Below, one piece after another: positions 38,094 to 48,299 of a stretch of DNA of 64,000 nt. Source of the DNA: Idiomarina sp. X4. Lineage in GTDB: Bacteria; Pseudomonadota; Gammaproteobacteria; Enterobacterales; Alteromonadaceae. Below the pieces are notes generated by a model. The model was not told where the DNA came from. It searched no databases and saw only the letters and a list, made by a program, of their open reading frames with translations. Position numbers and translations under genes: made by a program. The stretch lies in NCBI RefSeq assembly GCF_002808045.1, contig NZ_CP025000.1, positions 2,542,001 to 2,606,000 on the forward strand. Reading direction: 5' to 3'. Position 1 is the first letter of the stretch. Every line of letters starts with the position of its first letter.

Positions 38094-40130
38094 ATGAGCC
38101 AATCCGCACGAAAAATTCTAGTGACCAATGCATTACCATACGCTAACGGACCTATTCATATAGGTCACATGTTAGGCTACATTCAAGCCGATATCTGGGT
38201 ACGTTTCCAGAAACTAAGAGGCCATGAATGTCATTTCATGTGCGCCGATGACGCACACGGCACCCCTATTATGCTGAAAGCTCAGCAAATGGGTATTACG
38301 CCGGAACAAATGATAGGCGATATGCAGCGCTCACACGAAGCGGACTTCAGTGACTTTTTGGTGGGCTTTGACCACTACTACAGCACCCACAGTGACGAAA
38401 ACAAAGAGCTGGCCGAAACGATTTATAACCGTCTCGACAAAGCAGGACACATAAAAACCAAAGTTATCGAACAGCTGTATGACCCGCAAAAAGAAATGTT
38501 TCTGCCCGACCGCTTTGTTAAAGGGGAATGCCCTGACTGCGGCGCAGAAGACCAGTACGGCGACAACTGTGACGTTTGTGGCGCAACTTATGCCCCAACG
38601 GACTTAAAAAACCCCAAGTCTGTTGTCTCTGGCGCAGAGCCAGAGCTGCGAAACTCAGAGCATTACTTTTTTGACTTACCCGCGTTCGGGGACATGCTGA
38701 AAAGCTGGACACGCTCCGGCTCGTTACAAAATGAAATGGCCAACAAACTTAACGAATGGTTTGAGCAAGGATTGCAACGCTGGGATATTTCCCGCGACGC
38801 CCCCTACTTTGGCTTTAAAATCCCAGGTACCGAAAACAAGTATTTTTATGTTTGGCTGGATGCGCCAATTGGCTACATGAGTAGCTTTAAAAACTACTGT
38901 GATACTACCGGCAAGGCTGACTGGGACACATACTGGCAAGCCAACAGCGAGGCAGAGCTGTATCACTTTATTGGCAAAGACATTATCTATTTCCATAGCT
39001 TGTTCTGGCCTGCCATGCTTAAAGGTGCCGATTTCCGCCAGCCAACTAACGTCTGGGCGCACGGGTTTATTACCGTTAACGGCACTAAAATGTCGAAGTC
39101 GAAAGGTACTTTTATAAAGGCACGAACTTACCTTGATCACTTAGATCCTGAGTATCTGCGCTATTATTTTGCTGCTAAATTAACAAGCCGTATTGATGAT
39201 TTAGACCTGAACCTGACGGACTTCGCGCAACGCGTGAACTCTGACTTAGTGGGTAAAGTCATTAATATCGCCAGCCGCTGCGCTGGTTTTATTCAGAAGA
39301 AGTTTGACGGTAAATTGTCTTCCAATGTAGCTGACTCAGCGCTAATGGAAGACTTTCAAACAGCAGGCGCAGATATTGCTGAGCTTTATGAAAAGCGTGA
39401 GTTTTCAAGAGCGATGCGCGACATAATGGCTCTTGCCGATCGCGCTAACCAGTACATTGCTGACAAAGAACCCTGGCAGCTTATTAAGAAAGAAGGTGCC
39501 GAGCAGGAAGTTCATGAAATTTGCTCGTTAGGCATTAACTTATTCCGTGTTTTGATGGTTTACCTAACTCCGGTACTGCCAAAATTGTCAGCAGACGTTC
39601 AGCACTTCCTGAATGACACCTTCACTTGGGAAAGTCATAAAACCGTATTAACTGACCACCCAATTAACAAGTTTAAAGCGCTTATGCAGCGCATTGACAT
39701 GAAAGACATTGACGCCATGATTGAAGATTCAAAACAGCAACAACCACAAGCGCCAGAGCAGCCGGCAGTGGCAAACGATGAATTAAAGAAAGAGCCTCTC
39801 GCCGATGAAATTTCTTTTGACGACTTTGCGAAAGTTGACTTACGTGTAGCACTTATTGCTAATGCTGAACATGTTGAAGGCGCCGATAAACTGTTGAAAT
39901 TAACGCTGGATTTAGGTGGCGAAAAGCGTCAGGTATTCGCGGGTATTAAATCCGCTTACAAACCGGAAGAATTAATTGGTCAGCACACTGTTATGGTGGC
40001 TAATTTAGCGCCGAGAAAAATGCGCTTTGGTATGTCTGAAGGCATGGTATTAGCAGCAGGCCCTGGAAAAGATGAGATCTACATTCTTAACCCTCACGAA
40101 GGCGCAAAACCTGGCATGAGAGTAATGTAG
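38094..40130 (+). CDS. metG: methionyl-tRNA synthetase
   Basis: Charges tRNA-Met with methionine. The 678-residue protein matches E. coli MetG in length. The catalytic domain has HIGH in [11 protein letters not shown] (near residue 22), a zinc knuckle with [18 protein letters not shown], and the KMSKS loop in [11 protein letters not shown]. The anticodon-binding helices follow. The C-terminal domain ([14 protein letters not shown] onward) is the dimerising tRNA-binding fold, joined by a glutamine/proline-rich linker at about residues 545-565. Essential gene. Confidence 0.98.
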   Translation: MSQSARKILVTNALPYANGPIHIGHMLGYIQADIWVRFQKLRGHECHFMCADDAHGTPIMLKAQQMGITPEQMIGDMQRSHEADFSDFLVGFDHYYSTHSDENKELAETIYNRLDKAGHIKTKVIEQLYDPQKEMFLPDRFVKGECPDCGAEDQYGDNCDVCGATYAPTDLKNPKSVVSGAEPELRNSEHYFFDLPAFGDMLKSWTRSGSLQNEMANKLNEWFEQGLQRWDISRDAPYFGFKIPGTENKYFYVWLDAPIGYMSSFKNYCDTTGKADWDTYWQANSEAELYHFIGKDIIYFHSLFWPAMLKGADFRQPTNVWAHGFITVNGTKMSKSKGTFIKARTYLDHLDPEYLRYYFAAKLTSRIDDLDLNLTDFAQRVNSDLVGKVINIASRCAGFIQKKFDGKLSSNVADSALMEDFQTAGADIAELYEKREFSRAMRDIMALADRANQYIADKEPWQLIKKEGAEQEVHEICSLGINLFRVLMVYLTPVLPKLSADVQHFLNDTFTWESHKTVLTDHPINKFKALMQRIDMKDIDAMIEDSKQQQPQAPEQPAVANDELKKEPLADEISFDDFAKVDLRVALIANAEHVEGADKLLKLTLDLGGEKRQVFAGIKSAYKPEELIGQHTVMVANLAPRKMRFGMSEGMVLAAGPGKDEIYILNPHEGAKPGMRVM

Positions 40131-40140
40131 TCACTGTCGA

Positions 40141-40443
40141 TTAATCCATTGAGATAATTCGACAACCTAGCAAGTAATCGCCGCTGTTGTTGTCCAGTCT
40201 TTGGCTGTGAACGACTTCAGCGGTTGCTTTTAACGGAGGTACCCCGCCACTAGAAACGATAGCCACTGATAGTTGCTGGCCTTTTTCCAGTTCAACCGGT
40301 ACTTTCAACGACAGTCCTTCCGCACTTAAATCTAAACACACCGCATCAAGAGAGTGTGCTTCGCCAGATTTATCAAAGCTGACTTTCGCATCGGCGTTTA
40401 TCGACATTCTCATAAAGTTTCGATTGTCATTCGACTCAAGCAT
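40141..40443 (-). CDS. PilZ-domain c-di-GMP-binding protein
   Basis: A 100-residue single-domain protein. The RxxxR motif is present as RNFMR (8-12) and the D/NxSxxG motif as DLSAEG, so it probably binds c-di-GMP. It is a possible receptor for the signal made by the phytochrome cyclase in this window, though nothing ties the two together. It is convergent with metG, 10 bases apart. Confidence 0.9.
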   Translation of the reverse strand: MLESNDNRNFMRMSINADAKVSFDKSGEAHSLDAVCLDLSAEGLSLKVPVELEKGQQLSVAIVSSGGVPPLKATAEVVHSQRLDNNSGDYLLGCRIISMD

Positions 40444-40540
40444 GAGTTTCCTTAACTGTTATTAAAGTGTAAATGTCACTTCAGTTTTAGCACGCTTTGG
40501 CCGATAAAAAAACATTATCGGATAACAAGGAACCGTCATC

Positions 40541-40852
40541 ATGGTTGAGGCCAAATTTTCAATAGGACAACTGGTAACCCATTCAATTTACGGATATCGC
40601 GGTGTTATTATTGACGCCGACCCCGAGTTTACCCTGTCTGACAGTTGGTATGAGAAAATGGCAACTACCAAGCCTTCCAAACAACAGCCTTGGTATCATA
40701 TCCTCGTGAATAATTCTTCAATACAAACGTATGTTAGTGAAAGCAGCCTGGATGTCGATTTGTCAGAGCAGGAAATTCAACACCCCATGATAGACTTGGT
40801 ATTTTGTGGCAAGTCACACGGACAATACAAACTCGCCGAAAACCTCAACTAA
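40541..40852 (+). CDS. hspQ: heat shock protein HspQ
   Basis: A 103-residue small protein, family-typical in length. The region KFSIGQLVTHSIYGYRGVIIDADPEF and QPWYHILVNNSS are diagnostic; TYVSESSLDVD closes the domain. HspQ is a hemimethylated-DNA-binding-like protein that in enterobacteria enhances Lon protease activity and helps degrade mutant DnaA. ATG with AAGGAA upstream. Confidence 0.94.
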   Translation: MVEAKFSIGQLVTHSIYGYRGVIIDADPEFTLSDSWYEKMATTKPSKQQPWYHILVNNSSIQTYVSESSLDVDLSEQEIQHPMIDLVFCGKSHGQYKLAENLN

Positions 40853-40913
40853 AGTTGCTCCTTTTCAGCGCTATGGTTACCATTAAGTAACACTTAGACA
40901 CAAGGAATTGGGC

Positions 40914-41282
40914 ATGGCTGAAGAAACCCTTTTTTCGAAAATTATAAATCGCGAAATCCCGGCGGATATCGTCTACGAAGACGAGAGCGCGCTTGCCTTT
41001 AAGGACATTAATCCACAGGCACCGGTACACTTTTTGATTATTCCGAAAGAGCCCATCGCAACCGTTAACGACATTGACGAAGACAATGCGCATTTAGTGG
41101 GACATTTGTATGTAGTTGCGTCGAAGCTTGCTGCTCAATACGGCGTTGCCGACGACGGGTATCGTTTAGTCATGAACTGTAATGAGTACGGCGGTCAGTC
41201 CGTTTATCATATTCACCTGCACTTGTTAGCAGGCAAACCGCTTGGCTGGCCACCGTACACGGACACCCCGAAGCAGGGCTAA
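40914..41282 (+). CDS. hinT: HinT-like purine nucleoside phosphoramidase (HIT family)
   Basis: Hydrolyses nucleoside phosphoramidates such as AMP-lysine. The protein of about 122 residues has [40 protein letters not shown] and the histidine triad [11 protein letters not shown]. The ATG at 40914 has AAGGA seven bases upstream and is preferred over a TTG two codons earlier. It lies 61 bases after hspQ in the same direction. Confidence 0.95.
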   Translation: MAEETLFSKIINREIPADIVYEDESALAFKDINPQAPVHFLIIPKEPIATVNDIDEDNAHLVGHLYVVASKLAAQYGVADDGYRLVMNCNEYGGQSVYHIHLHLLAGKPLGWPPYTDTPKQG

Positions 41283-41283
41283 A

Positions 41284-41727
41284 TCAAGGACGGTATCTGG
41301 GGTCAAGAATTCTATCGACTAACCAGCTATCGCCGTTTTCAATGAGTACAACATCGCGGCTGTCTTTGTTGTACTCACCTTTGTATTCTCCTTCAAACAG
41401 CACTGTCGCGCGAAGTTCATCTGAATGGTTCAGATAGTCACCCAGTGAATCACTGACTACTTCCAACTCTACTTTGTCGTAATAACGACCCAGCACATAG
41501 CGCTGTACCGAGCTGACAGCCGCATAATGGTTAATCAGATCAACCATGCGTGGCGATGCAAAACGCTTGGCTTTCTCTAAGTCTCGCTCTTCATAAATCG
41601 CCTGATAAAATCCCTGAATGACTTCCGTTGGCGTTGCTGTATCTAAATCCACCGCTTCTTCGTCACTACAGCCCGCAAGGCCTATTAAAGCGCCAACCAC
41701 TAATAGACCGCTTAACAGTTTTCTCAT
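41284..41727 (-). CDS. small lipoprotein, DUF4878-like
   Basis: About 147 residues from the ATG at 41727; the frame upstream overlaps ggt. A signal peptide with lipobox (ALIGLAGCSDEE) makes it a lipoprotein. The remainder (ATPTEVIQGFYQAIYEERDLEKAKRFASPRM, then a beta-rich half ending DSWLVDRI) follows the NTF2-like pattern of DUF4878 proteins. Function unknown. It starts right after the ggt stop and is probably co-transcribed with it. Confidence 0.82.
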   Translation of the reverse strand: MRKLLSGLLVVGALIGLAGCSDEEAVDLDTATPTEVIQGFYQAIYEERDLEKAKRFASPRMVDLINHYAAVSSVQRYVLGRYYDKVELEVVSDSLGDYLNHSDELRATVLFEGEYKGEYNKDSRDVVLIENGDSWLVDRILDPRYRP

Positions 41728-41728
41728 T

Positions 41729-43468
41729 TTATTCTCCCTTTGCGATACCTTCCCTGCGGGGGTCAGCTGCTCCAATTAATTTACCACTGTCAGTTATGGT
41801 TATACCATGCAAACCACTATTTAAATCAAGTACTTTGACATTATGCCCTCGAGCTTCAAGCGCATCTTTTAAGTTGCTGATGTCGCGTCCTTTCTCGAGC
41901 GACGTATAGTCATTTCGGTTGGTCACATGCCCCAGATTGACAGCGTCCTGAATGTCCATGTCCCAGTCAAGTAACGCCACTAAGCTTTGTGTCACATAAT
42001 TAATAATGCGACTACCGCCGGGTGAGCCTATTGCGTGCACCACCTGTTTACCTTCTTCATTGAGCACGATAGCCGGCGCCATAGAGCTACGAGGCCGTTT
42101 ACCCGGCTCCACTCGGTTGGCATACTTTTGCTCACCATCGCCGGGTGCTAATGAAAAGTCAGTCAGTTGGTTATTCAGCAAAAAACCTCTCACCATAACC
42201 GTTGAGCCAAAGCCCATCTCAATACTGGTGGTCATCGACACCACATTACCTTCATCATCGACAATAGAAACATGGCTAGTATTTGGCAATTCGTAAGCAA
42301 TGTCCTGCTGGTATTTAGGCAGCAATTCGGTACCCGGTTGTGCTTTGCCTAAATCCTTATCAGTAATCAGCTTTGCCCGCTGAGCTAAGTAATTTTTATT
42401 CAACATAGCCTCAACAGGGACTTCCACAAAGTCAGTATCAGCTATCCATTGGTTTCGATCCGCAAACGCTAACTTAGACGCCTGAGTAAACAGATGAACA
42501 AACTCTTCGCTATTCGGCTCTAAATTGCCAATTTCAAAGTTTTCCAAAATACCTAAGGTTTGTTGCGTAGTAATACCGCCCGAACTTGGTGGCCCCATAC
42601 CGCAAACCTGATAAGCACGGTATTCGCTGCAGACCGGCTCACGCAGTTTCGCTTCGTAATTTGCCAAGTCATCTAAGGCTAACACGCCCGGTTCAATTGG
42701 GCTGTTTTGTACTGCCTCGACAATGTCTTTTGCTATTTCGCCTTGGTAAAAGACATCGACACCCTCTGACGCAATTAAGCTTAGGCTTGTCGCGTATTCT
42801 TCATTTTTTAAAAGCTGTCCGACTTTTAGCGGCTCACCGTTTGGAAAAAAGTAGTCACTAGCTACCGGCATTTTCTTAACACCGGGGTTAATCTCCAGCT
42901 CGACCAATTTAGCAAGACGCGGCGATACCTCAAAACCTTGTTCCGCCAGCTTAATCGTGTCGTCAAACAAGCTGCCCCACTCTTTTTCACCCCACTTAGA
43001 ATGAGCTAGCTCGAGTCCTCTTAAAATGCCCGGTGTACCGACAGAGCGTCCACCAACAACAGCATCTATCCACTTAGCTGGTTTGCCGTTTTCATCCAAA
43101 AACAATGCTTCCGTCGCCGCCATTGGTGCAGTTTCCCGAGCATCAATTGAATACAGCTTTTTAGCCTCATTGTCCCAATATAAAATAAAGGCACCGCCAC
43201 CAATACCGGACGACTGCGGTTCAACAAGACCCAGCATTGCCTGAACTGCAATAGCCGCATCCACCGCTGAGCCTCCTGCCTTTAAGACGTTATAGCCAGC
43301 CTCAACCGCATGCGGGTTGGCTGCTGCAACCATAAACTCGTCAGTTTTTACGGATTGTTTTTGTTGAAAGCCAGTCGCCGCCTCGGGCTCACGAACCTCC
43401 TGCTGTTGGGGTTGGCAGGCGCTAACAGCTAGTAACGCCGCCGCTAAAGCAGTAATGCGATATTTCAT
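41729..43468 (-). CDS. ggt: gamma-glutamyltransferase, lipoprotein
   Basis: A 579-residue proenzyme that cleaves itself before Thr397 (NTSHVSIVD) to form two subunits and transfers or hydrolyses gamma-glutamyl groups of glutathione. The N-terminus has a lipobox-like LAVSACQP, so it may be anchored in the periplasm. Other family landmarks are LVEPQSSGIGGGAFILYWD, RETAP, GPPSSGGITTQQTL, SMAPAIV and GSPGGSRIINYV. It would let the cell use extracellular glutathione and gamma-glutamyl peptides. ggt and the lipoprotein gene form a unit divergent from the rhombosortase gene. Confidence 0.96.
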   Translation of the reverse strand: MKYRITALAAALLAVSACQPQQQEVREPEAATGFQQKQSVKTDEFMVAAANPHAVEAGYNVLKAGGSAVDAAIAVQAMLGLVEPQSSGIGGGAFILYWDNEAKKLYSIDARETAPMAATEALFLDENGKPAKWIDAVVGGRSVGTPGILRGLELAHSKWGEKEWGSLFDDTIKLAEQGFEVSPRLAKLVELEINPGVKKMPVASDYFFPNGEPLKVGQLLKNEEYATSLSLIASEGVDVFYQGEIAKDIVEAVQNSPIEPGVLALDDLANYEAKLREPVCSEYRAYQVCGMGPPSSGGITTQQTLGILENFEIGNLEPNSEEFVHLFTQASKLAFADRNQWIADTDFVEVPVEAMLNKNYLAQRAKLITDKDLGKAQPGTELLPKYQQDIAYELPNTSHVSIVDDEGNVVSMTTSIEMGFGSTVMVRGFLLNNQLTDFSLAPGDGEQKYANRVEPGKRPRSSMAPAIVLNEEGKQVVHAIGSPGGSRIINYVTQSLVALLDWDMDIQDAVNLGHVTNRNDYTSLEKGRDISNLKDALEARGHNVKVLDLNSGLHGITITDSGKLIGAADPRREGIAKGE

Positions 43469-43545
43469 ATAACCTCATTCATATTCACATTTAATTCCCC
43501 TATCATACGAAGCTGAGTTTGCCCACGCAATGAAAAGGACGTTGG

Positions 43546-44115
43546 ATGCACTATTTAAATCGATACTGGGTTGGTCTGGTTCTCATTTTGGCCATTTCTT
43601 GCTTTTTACAGCTTATGCCCGATTGGCATCAACAGCTAACATTCCACAGTGAAACCGTTATGTCACAAGGCTGGCCGCTAATTACGACGCATTTTATTCA
43701 CCTAAACTGGACCCATGCCTTATTTAATTTTGCCGGGCTAGCATTGATTGTGGTTATTTGGCGGGAATACTGGAATACGCGCTGGCTCGTCAATGCATTA
43801 CTACTGAGTTCGGCTGCCACTTCGCTCATTTTGTGGCTGCTGCCCTTTACCATTATTTTTGTGGGTCTGTCCGGCGTACTGCACGGACTACTGGGCTATT
43901 GCTTAATTAAAGATATAAAAGCCGGAAAAAAATGGATGTGGCTCATTGTTATTGCTCTCATCGGCAAAGTGGTTGTTGAGCTTTTAGGTTGGCAGCCCGA
44001 CCATTTCGTGGGCCAGCACGTCAGCGTCATTCATGCAGCAGGGCTATTAACCGCTTTATTACTTTATAAACTAGAACGGCGCCGTATTAGCGACGCCGTT
44101 CCCCATAAAGATTAA
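43546..44115 (+). CDS. rrtA: rhombosortase-like rhomboid protease
   Basis: A 189-residue membrane serine protease of the rhomboid fold with about six helices. The nucleophile motif is GLSGVLHG (S109, with H113 four residues on) and the partner histidine is H163 in VIHAAG. HFIHLNWTHALFN (49-61) is the conserved helix-2 histidine region. The GxSGxxHG motif is that of rhombosortase, which processes proteins with a GlyGly-CTERM tail. None of the proteins in this window ends in such a tail, so substrates must be elsewhere. It is convergent with the S9 peptidase gene. Confidence 0.85.
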   Translation: MHYLNRYWVGLVLILAISCFLQLMPDWHQQLTFHSETVMSQGWPLITTHFIHLNWTHALFNFAGLALIVVIWREYWNTRWLVNALLLSSAATSLILWLLPFTIIFVGLSGVLHGLLGYCLIKDIKAGKKWMWLIVIALIGKVVVELLGWQPDHFVGQHVSVIHAAGLLTALLLYKLERRRISDAVPHKD

Positions 44116-44125
44116 GCGTTTTCGC

Positions 44126-46618
44126 TTACTTTAGGTTTTCCTCGAACAATTTAAAAATACGACGGTATTCGTTCAGCCAGCTTTCTGGCTGACGGAAACC
44201 GTGTGGTTCAACCGGGTAGATAGCCGTTTCCCAGTCTTCTTTCTTCAGTTCGATTAAACGTTGTACCAAGCGCACGCTGTCCTGGAAAAACACGTTGTCA
44301 TCAATCATTGGCGAGTTGATGAGCAACGCATCTTCAAGTCCTTCTGCGAAGTAAATCGGTGAACTTTGGCGGTACGCAATGGTATCGTCCTGCGGTAGGT
44401 TCAGAATGTTCGACGTGTAGCCAACATTGTAGTGAGCCCAGTCCGTTACCGGTCGCAATGCAGAGCCCGCTTCAAACAGCCCCGGCTCTTTAAACAACGC
44501 CATAAAAGTCAGGAAACCACCGTAAGAACCGCCATAAGTACCAAGGCGATCGCCATCGACATTCAGGTTGGTTTCCAGGTAGCTGGCTACATCGACCAAG
44601 TCTTCCACTTCTGGCGTGCCCATTTGGCGATAAATCGCCGTTCGCCAATCGCGTCCATAGCCTTTAGAACCACGATAATCGAGGTCAGCCACAACGTAAC
44701 CATGTTTATTCAGCAAGCTATGAAACATGAACTCCCGGAAATAACCTGACCAGCCCATGTGCGCGTTCTGTAAGTAGCCGGCACCGTGAATAAATACCAC
44801 CGCCGGATACTCGTCAGCACGCTCAGCATCAAAACCTTCTGGCGTGTATATACGCGTATAAACAGGTTCATCAACATGGCTGGACGGAACCCCAACAACG
44901 TCCGGCGCAGTCCAGTCAATACTTAAGAACTTCTCAGACACCGTGTGGGTTATACGCTCTGCCGCATCACTTGCATTCACAGCTTTGTGATAAAGTTCCG
45001 GCGGCATCAATGGCGTTGAATGCGTCAGAATAAGTTCGTCAGCTTGCGGGCTCAGCTCAAACGCTGTCATACCATCTAAATCGGTCATAGCTTCCGGCTC
45101 ACCGCTACCATCGGTTTTTACACGGTAAACTTCGTAAATGCCCGGATGCTCAATGTTTGCCTGAAAATACAGGTACTCGGCATCGCTGCTTAACTCTGCA
45201 GTTTCAACAACATAGTTGCCTTCAGTGAGCTGCTGAGTGTCGCCATTCAACGATTTAACATACAGATGCGAATAGCCATCGGCTTCAGACATAAACCATA
45301 AGCTACTGTCGTTTAACCAGCCAAACTCGTTATGGGTGTAGTTAATCCAGGCATCATCGTGCAGGCGATCCTGTGGCACTAATTTTTTGCCGGCGAAATC
45401 AACAGTCGCAATCCAGCGGTCTTTGTTGTCCCAGGCTTCCAGCATCACAGCCAGTTCCGTGCCGTTTTCATTCCACTGAATCGCACCGTTTTCCCAGCCC
45501 CAGTCAGCCATCAAGTGAATAGGACGCGGCTTTTCTTCTGACTCATAGCTTTCGCCACGCGCCTCGTGGTTTTCGCGCTTAACATCTGCCAGAACATCTT
45601 CATTCCAGCCCGGCAGCGTGTTGTACGTTAACGTCGTGTCCGAGTGACTTTCTAAATCCAGAATCACTAACTGGTCTTCATCCGGTTGTGCGTCAGCGAC
45701 ACGGCGACGAACGCGTTCACTGGAAACACGGCCATCTTCGTTAATATAATTTGGCATGATATCGCCGTCTTCGCGCCATTTATTTGGCTCGCTAATAGCG
45801 GCAATAATTTTATCGCCACGGGGCGACAATCGCGCCTGAACCAGTTCTTTTGACTTATCTAAATAGAACGGCTTTGGTGCTAAGCTCGAGTTCTGCGACT
45901 GCAGTTGCTGTTGGCGTTCAAAACGCTCTGCAGCCGCTTTACGCTCTTTCTGCACATACTGAATGAGCTGCTGTTCTTCTTTTGCTAAGTAGTCTTTTGG
46001 CTCTTCATTCGCTTTTGGCGCATCTTCAAATTTAATCGAGGCAACCTGACGCGTCAGACCGGAATTCACATCGACCACATAAAAGTCATTGCCTTGCTGA
46101 TAGCTTAAAGAGCCATCCGTCATGGCTTGTAAGTTATGCTGACGGGCTTCGTCGCGGGTCAATTGCTTAACGCTACCGTCGCCAAAGCGAGCAAAAACAT
46201 TGCCTTCATAGGTATAGGCCAGCCAATTACCTGCAACTGACTGTTCTTTTTCATCCGCCACGTAAAGATGATAGTCCGACAGTGCCACTTTAGAAGCTTC
46301 GCCTTCAGCATTGTTGATAATCATCAGGTCACGAATGTCACTGCCTTCGCGCTTCTGATAAAACAGAATATGCTCACCGTCCATGCTCCAAAAAGCATTT
46401 TCCGGGAAGCGACCCATCCAGTCAGGGTCAGCCATAATCTGTTCCATGGTAAGTTCTGCAGTGCCTTGTGCGGAAGCTAGCGGGTCAGCACTTAACGTTT
46501 GTACCTGTGGCGCCGTTGCATTGGTTGTGTTTGCGGTTTCATTTGCAGGGGTTGTAGATGCGCAAGAGGCGGCCATTAATGCCGCCCCTATTGCCATCAC
46601 TAGACGTGATTTGACCAT
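44126..46618 (-). CDS. S9-family prolyl oligopeptidase-like peptidase, lipoprotein
   Basis: An 830-residue exported serine peptidase. The N-terminus has a lipobox (LMAASCAST). Residues about 60-560 form a beta-propeller, including many WN/DG repeats, and the C-terminal alpha/beta-hydrolase has the triad S698 in YGGSYGGF, D773-774 in MIDDNVFF and H806 in VEPHGF. This is the dipeptidyl peptidase IV / acylaminoacyl peptidase layout. It likely removes dipeptides from proline-containing peptides in the periplasm. It starts 11 bases after the maiA stop on the same strand, so it may be the last gene of the hpd operon. Confidence 0.94.
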   Translation of the reverse strand: MVKSRLVMAIGAALMAASCASTTPANETANTTNATAPQVQTLSADPLASAQGTAELTMEQIMADPDWMGRFPENAFWSMDGEHILFYQKREGSDIRDLMIINNAEGEASKVALSDYHLYVADEKEQSVAGNWLAYTYEGNVFARFGDGSVKQLTRDEARQHNLQAMTDGSLSYQQGNDFYVVDVNSGLTRQVASIKFEDAPKANEEPKDYLAKEEQQLIQYVQKERKAAAERFERQQQLQSQNSSLAPKPFYLDKSKELVQARLSPRGDKIIAAISEPNKWREDGDIMPNYINEDGRVSSERVRRRVADAQPDEDQLVILDLESHSDTTLTYNTLPGWNEDVLADVKRENHEARGESYESEEKPRPIHLMADWGWENGAIQWNENGTELAVMLEAWDNKDRWIATVDFAGKKLVPQDRLHDDAWINYTHNEFGWLNDSSLWFMSEADGYSHLYVKSLNGDTQQLTEGNYVVETAELSSDAEYLYFQANIEHPGIYEVYRVKTDGSGEPEAMTDLDGMTAFELSPQADELILTHSTPLMPPELYHKAVNASDAAERITHTVSEKFLSIDWTAPDVVGVPSSHVDEPVYTRIYTPEGFDAERADEYPAVVFIHGAGYLQNAHMGWSGYFREFMFHSLLNKHGYVVADLDYRGSKGYGRDWRTAIYRQMGTPEVEDLVDVASYLETNLNVDGDRLGTYGGSYGGFLTFMALFKEPGLFEAGSALRPVTDWAHYNVGYTSNILNLPQDDTIAYRQSSPIYFAEGLEDALLINSPMIDDNVFFQDSVRLVQRLIELKKEDWETAIYPVEPHGFRQPESWLNEYRRIFKLFEENLK

Positions 46619-46629
46619 TTAGTTATTCC

Positions 46630-47271
46630 TTATTGTGCGTCTGGCTGATTCTCTGGGCGTGCTTGTTGTACCGCATTTAATTCTTGTAAGCGGTCATGCA
46701 CTGCCGTAAGCGTTGGGTAGTTATCTAACGGTACCTTAAAACGCTCGGCATTGTACACTTGAGGCAACAAGCAGATATCCGCTAATGTTACCGAATCTCC
46801 ATAGCAATAATCACCCGCTGTTTCGGTCAGGCGCTGTTCAAATGCGGTGAAACTCTGATGAACCCAATGGTGAATCCAATCATTGCGCTGTTCGTCACTG
46901 CAATTCAGTTCACCAGTAAGGTATTTCAGCACCCGCAAGTTTGTGACCGGCTGTAACTCACACGCCAAGTCATAGGCTAAAGCCCTCGCGCGGGCCTTAT
47001 CAACGGTAGCACTTGGCAATAGCGGATGTTGCTCATAGCGTTCATCCAAGTACTCAATAATGGCTAACGATTGATTCAGCGTGACTTTGTCATCGACAAA
47101 GGTTGGTACTAAGCCCGCTGGGTTTAACTTGCGGTATTCTGGAGTATGTTGCTCGCCACCGTCTTTAACCAGATGAACTGGATGGTACTCAAATTCAAGT
47201 TCTTTTAAATAAAGCGCCAGCCTGACACGAAAACTGGCGCTAGAGCGCCAGTATCCATAGAGCTTCATCAT
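46630..47271 (-). CDS. maiA: maleylacetoacetate isomerase
   Basis: Converts maleylacetoacetate to fumarylacetoacetate with glutathione, the fifth step of tyrosine breakdown after transamination. The 213-residue zeta-class glutathione transferase starts MKLYGYWRSSASFRVRLAL, with the SSASFR active-site serine-rich motif, and has LNPAGLVPTFVDD and NQSLAIIEYLDE in the thioredoxin-like domain. It overlaps fahA by 4 bases. Confidence 0.96.
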   Translation of the reverse strand: MMKLYGYWRSSASFRVRLALYLKELEFEYHPVHLVKDGGEQHTPEYRKLNPAGLVPTFVDDKVTLNQSLAIIEYLDERYEQHPLLPSATVDKARARALAYDLACELQPVTNLRVLKYLTGELNCSDEQRNDWIHHWVHQSFTAFEQRLTETAGDYCYGDSVTLADICLLPQVYNAERFKVPLDNYPTLTAVHDRLQELNAVQQARPENQPDAQ

Positions 47272-48293
47272 TCTGAAGGTCCTTTGTATTCCACCACTTT
47301 CTGATCAATCGCGCCGAAGATAGACTCACCATCGGCATCTTGCATTTCCATGTGAATAGTATCGCCAAACTTCATAAATTCCGTTGTTGGCTTACCATCA
47401 CGAATGGTTTCGATCATGCGGACTTCAGCGATACAACTGTACCCAACACCACCTTCTTCGATTGACGTGCCGTGGTCTGTGCCCTGCTTGTTCGACACCG
47501 TTCCCGACCCAATAATAGCACCGGCACCCAAGTTACGAGTTTTAGCGGCATGCGCAACCAGCTGACCAAAATCGAAGGTCATGTCTTCACCTGCGTTTGG
47601 CTTGCCGAACGGCTTGCCGTTATATTCTGACAACAGCGGTAAGTGAACTTTACTGTCCTTCCAGGCACTGCCCAGCTCGTCCGGTGTTACCGCCACAGGC
47701 GAGAACGCAGACGATGGTTTACTCTGGAAAAAGCCAAAACCTTTACCAAGCTCGCCTGGAATCAGACCTCGTAGCGATACGTCATTTACCAACATCAATA
47801 ATTTAATATGACTAGATGCTGACTTGGCATCAATGCCCATGGGCACGTCGTCAGTGATAACAGCAATTTCGCCTTCAAAATCAATGCCCCACTCGGAGCT
47901 GCCCATCTGAATTTCATCATGTGGACCTAAGAAGTCATCCGAGCCACCTTGATACATCAGTGGATCTTCCCAGAAGCTTGGCGGCATTTCGGCGCCACGC
48001 GCACGGCGAACCAACTCGACGTGGTTAACATAAGCACTACCGTCGGCCCACTGATACGCCCGAGGGAGCGGTGATTCGCACATAACCTGTTCAAAGGTTA
48101 CTTCACCATCAACATTACCCTTATTGAGCTGCGTGTAGACCTCGTTCAGCTTAGACTCAACGTCATCCCAATTATCAATGGCTTCTTGCATGCACGAGGC
48201 AATAGCCGGTACGGCGACAGCACGAGTTAAATCTTTGCTGACTACCATTAACTGGCCGTCACGCGTTCCGTTTCTGTATGTGGCTAATTTCAT
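47268..48293 (-). CDS. fahA: fumarylacetoacetase
   Basis: Hydrolyses fumarylacetoacetate to fumarate and acetoacetate, the last step. It has 341 residues, the bacterial length. Metal and substrate residues lie in WGIDFEGEIAVITDDVPMG and the family stretches PSSAFSPVAVTPDELG and GAGAIIGSGTVSNKQGTDHG are present. It starts 6 bases after the hmgA stop and overlaps maiA by 4 bases, so it is in the middle of a tight operon. Confidence 0.95.
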   Translation of the reverse strand: MKLATYRNGTRDGQLMVVSKDLTRAVAVPAIASCMQEAIDNWDDVESKLNEVYTQLNKGNVDGEVTFEQVMCESPLPRAYQWADGSAYVNHVELVRRARGAEMPPSFWEDPLMYQGGSDDFLGPHDEIQMGSSEWGIDFEGEIAVITDDVPMGIDAKSASSHIKLLMLVNDVSLRGLIPGELGKGFGFFQSKPSSAFSPVAVTPDELGSAWKDSKVHLPLLSEYNGKPFGKPNAGEDMTFDFGQLVAHAAKTRNLGAGAIIGSGTVSNKQGTDHGTSIEEGGVGYSCIAEVRMIETIRDGKPTTEFMKFGDTIHMEMQDADGESIFGAIDQKVVEYKGPSE

Positions 48294-48299
48294 AAATTA

